A stretch of 64,000 nt of DNA, from the NCBI RefSeq assembly GCF_963669205.1, contig NZ_OY769915.1, positions 6,280,501-6,344,500 on the forward strand. Direction: 5' to 3'. Made by a program: the position numbers and the translations under genes. Below the pieces are notes generated by a model. It saw only the letters and a list, made by a program, of their open reading frames with translations, was not told the origin of the DNA and ran no database searches. Positions 40,386 to 48,549 of the stretch are shown piece by piece. Numbering within the stretch: position 1 is the stretch's first letter; each line of letters begins with the position of its first letter. Source of the stretch: an uncultured Roseibium sp. Its GTDB lineage: Bacteria > Pseudomonadota > Alphaproteobacteria > Rhizobiales > Stappiaceae.

Positions 40386-41549
40386 GTGACAGCGCACAAG
40401 GCAAACGAAGCTGGGTTCGGAATCTACATTCACTGGCCGTTCTGCGCGGCCAAGTGCCCGTATTGCGACTTCAATTCGCATGTGCGCCATCAGCCCGTCG
40501 ACCAGGCCCGCTTCGCTGCCGCGTTCGAGCGGGAGCTGTCCTATTTTGCCGAACTCACCAAGGGGAAGAGGGTCGAATCGATCTTTCTGGGCGGCGGAAC
40601 GCCGTCGCTGATGGAACCGGCAACGGTCGAGCGTCTTCTGAAAGCGGTCGCGGACCGGTGGACATTGGAGGACGCTGTCGAAATCACGCTGGAGGCCAAC
40701 CCCTCTTCGGTTGAGGCCGACCGCTTCAGGGGCTATCGCGCGGCGGGCGTCAACCGCGTCTCGCTTGGTGTCCAGTCGCTGCAGGACAAGGATCTGAAAC
40801 TGCTTGGCCGGCTTCATGACGCCGACGCGGCCCGCGCAGCCGTGGAGACTGCCCGCGCGACATTTCCGCGGCTCTCCTTCGATCTCATCTATGCCCGCCC
40901 CGGTCAGGCATTGGCCGCCTGGAAGGCGGAATTGCAGGAGGCAATTTCACTTGCCGCCGATCACCTGTCGCTCTACCAGCTGACGATCGAGCACGGCACG
41001 CCGTTTTTTGCGTTGCATCAGGCGGGAAAGCTGGAAATGCCGGATCCCGATCTGGCGGCTGAATTTTTCGAGCTCACCCAGGAGGTGACGGCCGAGGCCG
41101 GATTGCCCGCCTACGAAGTCTCCAATCACGCCCGCCCCGGTGCGGAGTGCCGCCACAATCTGGTCTATTGGCGGTATGGCGACTATGTCGGCGTCGGACC
41201 GGGTGCGCACGGGCGCGTTACTGCCGGCGCGACGCGTCTGGCGACGTCGACCGAACGTCATCCGGAGACCTGGCTTGAAAATGTCGAGCGCGCGGGCCAC
41301 GGACTGATCGAAAACGCCGGTCTTAACGAAGAGGAGCAGGGCGACGAATTCCTGCTCATGGGATTGCGCCTCAAGGAAGGTATTGATCTTGGCCGCTACG
41401 AGACGTTCTCCCACCGGTCCGTCGATCCGCGCCGCCTGAAAGCGCTCCTGGAGCATGGAATGGTGGAAGAAATCGGGGAAAACCGGGTGCGGGCGACGCG
41501 TGAAGGCTTTTTCGTGCTTGATGCGGTTGTCGCGGACCTGGCTGCCTGA
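40386..41549 (+). CDS. hemW: Radical SAM haem chaperone HemW
   Basis: A 387-residue HemN-like radical SAM protein. The cluster motif is C20-x3-C24-x2-C27 (WPFCAAKCPYCDF). The HemW-type features are the absence of the extra CxxxCxxCxC segment of true HemN, plus FLGGGTPSLM and RVSLGVQSLQD. HemW inserts haem into respiratory proteins rather than making protoporphyrin. Start GTG 40386. It ends the rph-rdgB-hemW operon. Confidence 0.93.
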   Translation: MTAHKANEAGFGIYIHWPFCAAKCPYCDFNSHVRHQPVDQARFAAAFERELSYFAELTKGKRVESIFLGGGTPSLMEPATVERLLKAVADRWTLEDAVEITLEANPSSVEADRFRGYRAAGVNRVSLGVQSLQDKDLKLLGRLHDADAARAAVETARATFPRLSFDLIYARPGQALAAWKAELQEAISLAADHLSLYQLTIEHGTPFFALHQAGKLEMPDPDLAAEFFELTQEVTAEAGLPAYEVSNHARPGAECRHNLVYWRYGDYVGVGPGAHGRVTAGATRLATSTERHPETWLENVERAGHGLIENAGLNEEEQGDEFLLMGLRLKEGIDLGRYETFSHRSVDPRRLKALLEHGMVEEIGENRVRATREGFFVLDAVVADLAA

Positions 41550-41609
41550 CGCAGGTGCGCTGGAGCAGCCCTTAATTCTACCAAGTTGATTTAAATGAGC
41601 TATCTCGCT

Positions 41610-41622
41610 TTTGCAGTGCAAA
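41610..41622. promoter_or_regulatory. Dyad TTTGCA-G-TGCAAA upstream of the PHA depolymerase gene
   Basis: A perfect 13-bp dyad in the 221-bp gap between hemW and the depolymerase gene, about 150 bp before the start codon. TGC-rich dyads are reported operators of the PHA regulator PhaR; whether this is one is a guess from position and composition. Confidence 0.3.
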
Positions 41623-41770
41623 TATGTTCGGCGCCGAAACGAGTTCCTTAATGCATTGATTGGCTTAGGTTCTGCTTAGCATAGCAAATAGCAGTATTGC
41701 GGGTGGTTGCGCGGCTGGCTATTCTGCTGCGATGCAATAGATGGTGCCATAACAAGCGGGCCGCGAAAGA

Positions 41771-43441
41771 ATGTATACAAATTTCGTCAAGGGGGCGGGC
41801 GGCGGCTTCGTAAACCAGGGAGACGCGTCATTGCCGTTTTATCATCTTTATGAGCTGAATCACGCTGCAATGGCACCGTACCGGGCGGTTGCCGACATGA
41901 TGCGGCTTTATTTTCAAAATCCTTTGAATCCCTGGACCCACACGAGTTTTGGCCGCCAGATCGCTGCCGGCTGCGAAGTTCTGGAGCGCACGACGCGCAG
42001 GTACGGCAAGCCGGAATTCGGTCTGAAGGAAACCACTGTCGGCGGCGTTCGCGTTCCGGTGCGCGAGAGCGTTGTCTGGAGCCGGCCTTTTTGCGACCTG
42101 ATCCGTTTCGAACGCGGTGTCACGTCGCACCGCAACGATCCGAAAATCCTGATCGTTGCGCCGATGTCCGGGCACTATGCGACCCTGTTGCGCGGCACGG
42201 TCGACGCGCTGATGCCGAACGCCGACGTTTACATCACCGACTGGATCGATGCGCGCATGGTGCCGATCCAGGAGGGCAAGTTCGACCTGGACGACTACAT
42301 CGACTACATCATTTCCATGCTGCATTTCCTGGGTCCGGACGCGCATGTGCTCGGTGTCTGCCAGCCATCCGTTCCGGTGCTGGCGGCCGTCGCCGTCATG
42401 GAAGATCGTGAAGATCCCTACGTTCCGTCCACGATGACGCTGATGGGCGGACCCATCGACACCCGCGTCGAGCCGACCGCCGTGAACGATCTTGCGGTCT
42501 CCAAGGGCATTGACTGGTTCAAGAACAACGTCGTCATGAAGGTTCCGTTCCCGCATCCCGGTTTCATGCGCGATGTCTATCCGGGCTTTCTCCAGCTGTC
42601 CGGGTTCATGAGCATGAACCTTGACCGTCACATGACGGCGCACCGTGAGTTTTTCCAGCATCTGGTTGAAGGCGACGGTGACAATGCGGAAAAACACCGC
42701 GAATTCTACGACGAATATCTCGCGGTCATGGATCTGACCGCCGAGTTCTATCTCCAGACGGTTGAAACGGTCTTCATCAAGCATTCCCTGCCTGAGGGAA
42801 CGATGGAACACAACGGCCGGATGGTTGACTGCACCAAGATCAGGCGGACTGCGCTGCTGACCGTCGAAGGCGAAAAGGACGACATTACCGGCCGGGGACA
42901 GACACGCGCCGCGCACGACCTTTGTACAAGCCTGCCGGACGACATGAAAGCGCATTACGAGCAGCCGAATGTCGGACATTACGGTGTCTTCAACGGGTCG
43001 CGCTGGCGGTCTGAAATCGCGCCGCGCGTGATGGATTTTATCCGTTCGAACCGTGCCGGGATGCCGAAGAAGCCAGCGGTCAAAGCGCCGGAAAAGGCCA
43101 GGGCCCCGGTCAAGGCAACAGCAGCGCCCAAAGCACCGGCGCAGGCAAAGGCCAAAAACACCGCCAAACCCAAGGCAAAAAAGGCCTCCGCACCCCGGCC
43201 GCTCGAGGATATCCTGCTCGCGAAACCCGATGGGGCGGCGGACAATCTCAAGGAAATCAGCGGCGTCGGGCCGAAGCTCGAATCGACGCTTAACGAAGCC
43301 GGCATCTTTCATTTCTGGCAGATCGCCGGGCTGACCGCGGAGCAGATCGAAGCGCTGGACGGCAAGCTCGATTTCCGGGGCAGGATCGAGCGTGACAAGT
43401 GGATCGAGCAGGCCCGAAAGTTCTCCGAAAGGGTCAGCTGA
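41771..43441 (+). CDS. phaZ: Intracellular polyhydroxyalkanoate depolymerase fused to a helix-hairpin-helix domain
   Basis: A 556-residue protein. Residues 1 to about 430 are an intracellular PHA depolymerase: an alpha/beta-hydrolase in which the nucleophile is cysteine (C197, LGVCQPSVP) as in Ralstonia PhaZ1, with the histidine in PNVGHYGVF near residue 405. An Ala/Lys/Pro-rich linker (about 435-477) follows. Residues about 478-556 form a helix-hairpin-helix domain (LKEISGVGPKLESTLNEAGI, then a second helical pair) of the kind found at the C-terminus of NuoE-like and other alphaproteobacterial proteins. The linker resembles the histone-like tails of phasins, and DNA or granule binding is possible. 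No phaC or phaP genes are nearby. Confidence 0.88.
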   Translation: MYTNFVKGAGGGFVNQGDASLPFYHLYELNHAAMAPYRAVADMMRLYFQNPLNPWTHTSFGRQIAAGCEVLERTTRRYGKPEFGLKETTVGGVRVPVRESVVWSRPFCDLIRFERGVTSHRNDPKILIVAPMSGHYATLLRGTVDALMPNADVYITDWIDARMVPIQEGKFDLDDYIDYIISMLHFLGPDAHVLGVCQPSVPVLAAVAVMEDREDPYVPSTMTLMGGPIDTRVEPTAVNDLAVSKGIDWFKNNVVMKVPFPHPGFMRDVYPGFLQLSGFMSMNLDRHMTAHREFFQHLVEGDGDNAEKHREFYDEYLAVMDLTAEFYLQTVETVFIKHSLPEGTMEHNGRMVDCTKIRRTALLTVEGEKDDITGRGQTRAAHDLCTSLPDDMKAHYEQPNVGHYGVFNGSRWRSEIAPRVMDFIRSNRAGMPKKPAVKAPEKARAPVKATAAPKAPAQAKAKNTAKPKAKKASAPRPLEDILLAKPDGAADNLKEISGVGPKLESTLNEAGIFHFWQIAGLTAEQIEALDGKLDFRGRIERDKWIEQARKFSERVS

Positions 43442-43450
43442 GCGGACAGG

Positions 43451-43479
43451 AAAAGGGCGCCCTCGCGGCGCCTTTTTTT
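43451..43479 (+). terminator. Rho-independent terminator after phaZ
   Basis: AAAAGGGCGCC / GGCGCCTTTTTTT: a GC-rich 6-bp palindromic core extended by G-T and A-T pairs, with a 5-base loop and a run of seven T, 10 bp past the stop codon. Confidence 0.88.
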
Positions 43480-43636
43480 GATGTGAGCGGGGAAGAGACG
43501 CCCGTTGCACCAGAAAATCTCGGGCTTTGGGAACGGCGCTTGAGCTCACTATATCGATCGTAATAATCCATATGAAAAACAGAGACTTGGCGGCATTGTG
43601 CGCGCGGATCCCGGTTTTGTTTCGAGATCGATTCTT

Positions 43637-43656
43637 TTTGTGACGATCGTCACAAA
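43637..43656. promoter_or_regulatory. CRP-type operator, perfect 20-bp palindrome
   Basis: TTTGTGACGATCGTCACAAA is a perfect palindrome with the half-sites TGTGA-N6-TCACA of the CRP/FNR superfamily. It is centred 61.5 bp before the ATG of the DUF2852 gene, in a 266-bp space that holds little else. A member of the CRP family probably regulates that gene; which one cannot be told here. Confidence 0.65.
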
Positions 43657-43707
43657 TCCTTGAAGCGGGCCTCCACAATGCCCACCTGAAGTGCGTGGAT
43701 GTCTTAA

Positions 43708-44148
43708 ATGGATAGGATGATGACGACGACCAAGAGTTGCATGATTAAACCTGCCTGGACGCCTGTGACCATCGGCCTGATGGTGCTTGGGTTCGTGGCG
43801 TTCTGGCCGCTCGGCCTCGCCATGCTGGCCTATATTCTGTGGGGCGACCGTTTCGAGGGCATGGCACGCGATGCCAGGGATCAATGGCGCGGAAGCCAGC
43901 TGAAGGGAGCATTCGATCAGATGTCAAACACCACTGCCTATGCCCGGACCGGCAATGTCGCGTTTGATGACTACCGCGAGCGTGAACTGAAACGCCTCGA
44001 GGAAGAGCGCGCGAAGCTGGATACGATGCGGGCCGATTTCGACGATTTCCTGCGTGAGTTGCGCCGGGCGCGCGACCAGGAAGAATTCGATCGTTTCATG
44101 GCCAACCGTGGCCGGTCGAGTGGCGGAAGCGAAGCAGCGCCTTCCTGA
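43708..44148 (+). CDS. DUF2852 membrane protein
   Basis: A 146-residue protein with one transmembrane segment at about residues 18-44 (PAWTPVTIGLMVLGFVAFWPLGLAM), then the conserved YILWGDRF turn and a charged C-terminal coiled coil (about 85-130, RERELKRLEEERAKLD). DUF2852 proteins are alphaproteobacterial and uncharacterised. It stands alone, with a CRP-type palindrome upstream and a terminator downstream. Confidence 0.87.
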   Translation: MDRMMTTTKSCMIKPAWTPVTIGLMVLGFVAFWPLGLAMLAYILWGDRFEGMARDARDQWRGSQLKGAFDQMSNTTAYARTGNVAFDDYRERELKRLEEERAKLDTMRADFDDFLRELRRARDQEEFDRFMANRGRSSGGSEAAPS

Positions 44149-44190
44149 ACCACTCCTCCTCCCAGATCCGTCACGGGACGGCCTGACCGG

Positions 44191-44226
44191 AAGCGGCGCT
44201 TGAAAAGCGCCGCTTTCGTCATTTTT
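44191..44226 (+). terminator. Rho-independent terminator after the DUF2852 gene
   Basis: A perfect 11-bp stem AAGCGGCGCTT/AAGCGCCGCTT with a GAA loop, followed by TCGTCATTTTT. It lies about 45 bp after the stop codon. Confidence 0.8.
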
Positions 44227-44282
44227 CAGCAAGCCAAAAAGCTCTAGACTCGTCGACAAGTGATTCGACCGGACTGCGCGAC

Positions 44283-45020
44283 ATGCTCCTGCGACGCGGC
44301 AAAAAAGACTTGCCGGACCACATAGACATCGAAACGGACACGAAAGCGGTCCGCATCCGCCTGCGTGCGAACCCCCGCGCGCAGCGGTATCTGCTTCGTC
44401 TTCCGGCGGACAGTTCCGGTCCCGTCCTGACGGTGCCCAAGGGCGGTGATCTGAGGCGCGCTGAGCATTTTGCCCGTCAGCACATCGGCTGGCTTGTCGA
44501 GCGGCTGCAGGACCGCCCGCAGCATGTCAGCCTCGCACCGGGCGACGTCTTTCCCCTCCGCGGTGTCGACCATCGCATCCTGCGGACCGGAACCTTGCGC
44601 GGTCTCGTGTCGGCGGGTGTCGACGAGGACGGTGAACCGGCCCTGTTCGTTCCCGGCGCGGATGATCATGTTCCGCGCAAGGCAACGAACTGGCTCAAGT
44701 CCGAAGCCCGGAAGGATCTGGTTGTTCGGGCGCAGTTTCACGCCGCCAGGATCGGCAGGAAGATCGCCGCAATCAGTGTTCGCGATACCAGGAGCCGTTG
44801 GGGCTCGTGTGCGTCCAACGGCAAGCTTTCATTCTCCTGGCGCCTCATCCTGGCACCGCCCGAAATCCTGGACTATGTGGCCGCGCACGAAGTTGCGCAT
44901 CTGAAGGAAATGAATCACTCGGCCCGGTTCTGGCGCCTTTGTGAAGAGCTTGCCCCCCAAACACCGACGGCGCGCGTCTGGCTCAAGGAAAACGGCACCT
45001 GCCTGCATGGCTTCGGTTGA
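44283..45020 (+). CDS. M48-type metalloprotease-like protein (YgjP/SprT-like, DUF45)
   Basis: A 245-residue protein of the YgjP (DUF45) family. The zinc motif is H202-E203-V-A-H206 (AHEVAHLKEMNHSARFW), preceded by the typical RDTRSRWGSCASNGKLSFSWRLI segment. The N-terminal half is a beta-rich domain. E. coli YgjP is nucleotide-linked and its physiological role is unclear. Cytoplasmic; no signal peptide. Confidence 0.87.
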   Translation: MLLRRGKKDLPDHIDIETDTKAVRIRLRANPRAQRYLLRLPADSSGPVLTVPKGGDLRRAEHFARQHIGWLVERLQDRPQHVSLAPGDVFPLRGVDHRILRTGTLRGLVSAGVDEDGEPALFVPGADDHVPRKATNWLKSEARKDLVVRAQFHAARIGRKIAAISVRDTRSRWGSCASNGKLSFSWRLILAPPEILDYVAAHEVAHLKEMNHSARFWRLCEELAPQTPTARVWLKENGTCLHGFG

Positions 45021-45104
45021 CGCCGGCGAAGCGGAGCTGTTCGAAAGGCTGTGCATCAACGCAAAGTTATGCTTCCTTTGCGTCATGATGTTCAGGAGCC
45101 TGTC

Positions 45105-45539
45105 ATGCAATTTTTCTCAAGAGCGATGAAAACCGTCTTCGGCGCAGCCTTGCTGTCGGCTTTCCTGTTTCCGATGAGCGTTCCGGCACTGGCGGACAGC
45201 TGCTGGAACCACAATGGGTCCATCATGAGGCTTCAGGCGCAGGGAAACCAGCGCTGGCTTTCTTATGAAATTCCGCGCGATGTACTGAGCGCCGCCGGGG
45301 TTCAGCGCGGCACGCTGCTGTTCAACGGTGTCAAGAACGGCAACTGGTATTCGGGAACCGCGCGCGTCTTTTCAAAATACTGCCCCGGCTCACCGCTGGA
45401 ATACTATGTCGAGGGACCGGTCAGGGGCGATCAGCTGCAGGTGACCGTGACCGGAACGCGCGAAGTCTACAACCAGTGCCGCCCGACCGGCCGGGTCAAG
45501 ACGGACACGCTCGTTTTCACCTTCAGCCACGACTGCTGA
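45105..45539 (+). CDS. Small secreted protein of unknown function
   Basis: A 144-residue precursor. The signal peptide is clear (MKTVFGAALLSAFLFPMSVPALA, cleavage after ALA). The mature part of about 115 residues starts DSCWNHNGSIMRLQ and is beta-rich, with four cysteines that could form two disulphides. AGGAG lies 7 bases before ATG 45105. I do not recognise a named family; the pattern (C-W-N-H-x-G-S, later NGVKNGNWYSGTARVFSKYCPG) occurs in small periplasmic proteins of Rhizobiales. A P-loop gene follows after 23 bp. Confidence 0.75.
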   Translation: MQFFSRAMKTVFGAALLSAFLFPMSVPALADSCWNHNGSIMRLQAQGNQRWLSYEIPRDVLSAAGVQRGTLLFNGVKNGNWYSGTARVFSKYCPGSPLEYYVEGPVRGDQLQVTVTGTREVYNQCRPTGRVKTDTLVFTFSHDC

Positions 45540-45562
45540 TCCGCTGCCGTTTCGATAGTCCC

Positions 45563-46120
45563 ATGATCATTGTCTTGAACGGATATCCGGGCGTCGGCAA
45601 ACTGACGATCGGCCGCGCGCTTGCTGACAGCCTTGGCGGCAAACTTCTTGATATTCACACGGTTTACAACATCGCTTTTGCTTTGACGGAGTTCAAAACG
45701 CCCGAGTTTCGCGAAGCTGTTGGACGCGTGGAAGAAATCGCGCACGAGCTGGTGCTGAAACTTCCCCTGGAAACCCCGGTCGTGTTCACCACGGTGATCG
45801 CAGGCGACAGCGACTGGGGAGAGGCCGAGTGGCGTAAACTGCAGCAACTCGGGAAGGCGCGCCCACCGTTCTGCGTCGTGCACCTTTCCTGCGATCTGGA
45901 AGAGAACATACGCCGTATCGGTGATCCGGGCCGTGACGGGATGCGCAAACCGCGCGATCCGGACATGGCCCGTCGAAACCAGGCGCAGGCAAAACCGTTG
46001 GCCGGACTTGATGCCCGGTATCTGTTGAAGCTGGAAACGACCGGGATGTCTGCGCAAGAGTCCGCGCAGCGCATTTCTGACTGGACCGCGCGCATCGAAC
46101 CGGATCCGGAGGCCGCGTAA
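45563..46120 (+). CDS. P-loop NTPase, small-molecule kinase-like
   Basis: A 185-residue protein with a Walker A of kinase type (GYPGVGKLT, residues 7-15), a DIHTVYN segment after strand 2 and a C-terminal helix bundle with a basic lid (RRIGDPGRDGMRKPRDP). This resembles the AAA_33 / gluconate-kinase-like small kinases (shikimate, APS and antibiotic phosphotransferase relatives). The substrate is unknown. It lies behind the small secreted protein gene and convergent with a PBP gene. Confidence 0.78.
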   Translation: MIIVLNGYPGVGKLTIGRALADSLGGKLLDIHTVYNIAFALTEFKTPEFREAVGRVEEIAHELVLKLPLETPVVFTTVIAGDSDWGEAEWRKLQQLGKARPPFCVVHLSCDLEENIRRIGDPGRDGMRKPRDPDMARRNQAQAKPLAGLDARYLLKLETTGMSAQESAQRISDWTARIEPDPEAA

Positions 46121-46124
46121 CCCC

Positions 46125-48404
46125 CTAACCGCCACCGAAGATGTTGCGCAGGAGACCGAGCGGCCCGCGCCGTTCGCCGTTGCCGCCGCCTGCCCCGCCA
46201 TCCCCGCCGCCGATGAAACCGGGAGGAACCGGATGCCGCCCGGAGCTGACCGCGTTTTGCGGCTGGCCCTGTTCCTGCGGCTTGCGCGGTGCGGCCACGC
46301 TGACGGGAAGATTTGGCACGCCCGGAAGATCGGCGACGGGCAGGCCCTGATGGGCCACATCCATTACCGCTTTCCAGGTTGCTGCGGGCAGGCTGCCCCC
46401 GGTCGCTTTCTTCGTGGGCGAATTGTCGTCGTTTCCGAACCAGACGGCAGTGGTCAGGTTGCCGGTATAGCCGATGAACCAGGCGTCGCGGAAATCCTGG
46501 CTCGTACCAGTCTTGCCGCCGGCCGGGCGTCCGCTGTCGAGCCGCGCCTTGCGGCCGGTTCCCGTCAGCAGCGTTTCGGACATCATCAGGTTCATGTTGC
46601 CGACATCGCGCCGCTGAACCACGCGTCCGCGTCCGTCGCCGGATCTGGAGTAGAGCGTTTTTCCGTCGACGGTCTTGATCCGACGGATGATGTGCGGAAG
46701 GACGCCGTAGCCGCCGTTGGAAAACGGCACATAGGCGGACGCGATCTCGAGTGGCGTGACCTCGGATGTCCCGAGCGCGAGCGACAGGTTCTTGTTGAGT
46801 TCGGACGTGACGCCCATGCGCTTCGCCGTGCTCGCGACCGTGCCCGCGCCGACTTCATGTGCCAGTCGCGCCGCAATGGTGTTGATCGACAGGCTCAGCG
46901 ATCTCGTCAGCGTGACTGGGCCATAATGTTCCTTGGTATAGTTCTTGGGTGACCAGCCGCCGATGGTGATCGGCTGATCCTGCCGCACGGTTTGCGGAGT
47001 CATGCCGTTTTCAAGCGCCGCGAGATAGACGAAGGGCTTGAACGCCGATCCGGGCTGGCGCTTCGCATAGGCTGCCCGGTTGAACTGGCTCTTTGCATAA
47101 TCCGCTCCGCCGACCATCGCCTTGATCGCACCCGCCGTGTCGAGGGTCACGATCGCGCCCTGGGTGACGCCGAGCTTCTGACGGTTCTCGGCAAGCGCGG
47201 ACCGCAGCGCGCGTTCGGCGGCCTGCTGCATGGATGCATCGATCGTCGTGTCGACAATGATATCGCCTTCGATCGAGCCGACGAAATGCGGCAGAACATC
47301 CATGACATAGTCGGCGACGTAGTTTTCGCTCGCGGTGGTGTGCCGCCGGATCGCCTTGGCGGGCGCGGCGATGGCCGTTTTGGCTTCGTTCGAGCTGATA
47401 AAGCCTTCCTCGTGCATCGCCGCCAGCACCAGCTGCGCGCGGTCCTCGGCGAGATCCGGATTGCGGGCAGGCGAGTACCGCGACGGGGCTTTGAGCAAGC
47501 CGGCGATGGTTGCCGACTCGGCAACCGTCATCAGCCTTGCGGATTTGCCGAAATAGCGGCGCGCCGCCGCATCGACGCCATAGGCACCCGAGCCGAGATA
47601 GACCCGGTTCAGATACATCTCCAGGATTTCGTCTTTCGAATATTCCGCTTCCAGCCAGAACGCGAGCACCAGCTCCTGGATCTTCCGCTTTATCGTCCGG
47701 TCAGGTTCGAGAAACAGGTTTTTCGCGAGCTGCTGTGTCAGCGTCGATCCGCCCTGGGAAACGCGGCCCGACGTGAGGTTGGTATAGGCCGCGCGCGCGA
47801 GACCGATCGGATCTATCCCGAAATGCGAGCGGAACCGCCGGTCTTCGATGGCAATGACGGCATTGGGGAGATAGGGCGGCAGTTGTTCAAGGCGCACGGC
47901 CTCACCGCCCGTATCGCCGCGATTGGCCAGAAGGTCGCCGTTGAGCGCAACGATCTTGACGTTGGGCGGCCGCGCCGGCACTTGCCATTCCGAGGTCGGT
48001 GGCAGATAGGCGGCGTAGTAGCCGATCACGCAGACCGCCGCGATGACGCACCAGATCCCGGCAACGGCGCTCCAGTAGACCCCCCGCTTGAAAATCCTGC
48101 CGACAAAAGCGGGGATCCTGATCCCCGACTTGCGTTTCCGGCTGCGCCGCTTCGCGCCGGACCTGCCGCCGCGACGGTTGCCTGTGCTGCCACGTGACTT
48201 GCCGCTCTGCGACTTCGCGGACTTTTTGGGCCCGGTCTTCTTCCGGCTTGCGGAACCTGCCTTGCGGCCTTTCGATTTGGAGCCGGACTTCGACGAAGGC
48301 GCAGCGGCCCTGTCCTGCGGCCCGAGGCGCAGGTCGAGCAAGGTGCTGCTGTCTTCCCCGAATGTCGGTTCAATCCTTGGCTGGCGTTTCGCCCGCGATG
48401 CCAT
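46125..48404 (-). CDS. Class A penicillin-binding protein (transglycosylase/transpeptidase)
   Basis: A 759-residue bifunctional peptidoglycan synthase. The cytoplasmic N-terminus (about 100 residues) is very rich in Lys, Arg, Ser and Gly. The transmembrane helix is about 108-132. The GT51 domain has the catalytic glutamate E187 (IEDRRFRSHFG), QGGSTLTQQLAKN and the E-Y-LN segment. The transpeptidase has S453-x-x-K456, S506-I-N508 and K631-T-G-T. A Pro/Gly-rich tail ends the protein. Domain order fits PBP1a/PBP1b; the exact orthologue is uncertain. Confidence 0.94.
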   Translation of the reverse strand: MASRAKRQPRIEPTFGEDSSTLLDLRLGPQDRAAAPSSKSGSKSKGRKAGSASRKKTGPKKSAKSQSGKSRGSTGNRRGGRSGAKRRSRKRKSGIRIPAFVGRIFKRGVYWSAVAGIWCVIAAVCVIGYYAAYLPPTSEWQVPARPPNVKIVALNGDLLANRGDTGGEAVRLEQLPPYLPNAVIAIEDRRFRSHFGIDPIGLARAAYTNLTSGRVSQGGSTLTQQLAKNLFLEPDRTIKRKIQELVLAFWLEAEYSKDEILEMYLNRVYLGSGAYGVDAAARRYFGKSARLMTVAESATIAGLLKAPSRYSPARNPDLAEDRAQLVLAAMHEEGFISSNEAKTAIAAPAKAIRRHTTASENYVADYVMDVLPHFVGSIEGDIIVDTTIDASMQQAAERALRSALAENRQKLGVTQGAIVTLDTAGAIKAMVGGADYAKSQFNRAAYAKRQPGSAFKPFVYLAALENGMTPQTVRQDQPITIGGWSPKNYTKEHYGPVTLTRSLSLSINTIAARLAHEVGAGTVASTAKRMGVTSELNKNLSLALGTSEVTPLEIASAYVPFSNGGYGVLPHIIRRIKTVDGKTLYSRSGDGRGRVVQRRDVGNMNLMMSETLLTGTGRKARLDSGRPAGGKTGTSQDFRDAWFIGYTGNLTTAVWFGNDDNSPTKKATGGSLPAATWKAVMDVAHQGLPVADLPGVPNLPVSVAAPRKPQEQGQPQNAVSSGRHPVPPGFIGGGDGGAGGGNGERRGPLGLLRNIFGGG

Positions 48405-48549
48405 TGATCATCCGTCCCGTCGTCAATTCCGGCTTGTGCCGGGTTCCCCGGGATGATCTTAAATTGCGGCAATTTAAGGGGGCGTTAAGGCTTGACGCCA
48501 ACAGGCGGGCGCCATGCCCAGCGAAAGACCGCTCTATTTGAACACGGGA

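Noticed and set aside
43572..43643. Short open frame MKNRDLAALCARIPV... upstream of the DUF2852 gene
   Set aside because: Only 22 codons, no ribosome site, and its end overlaps the CRP-type palindrome.
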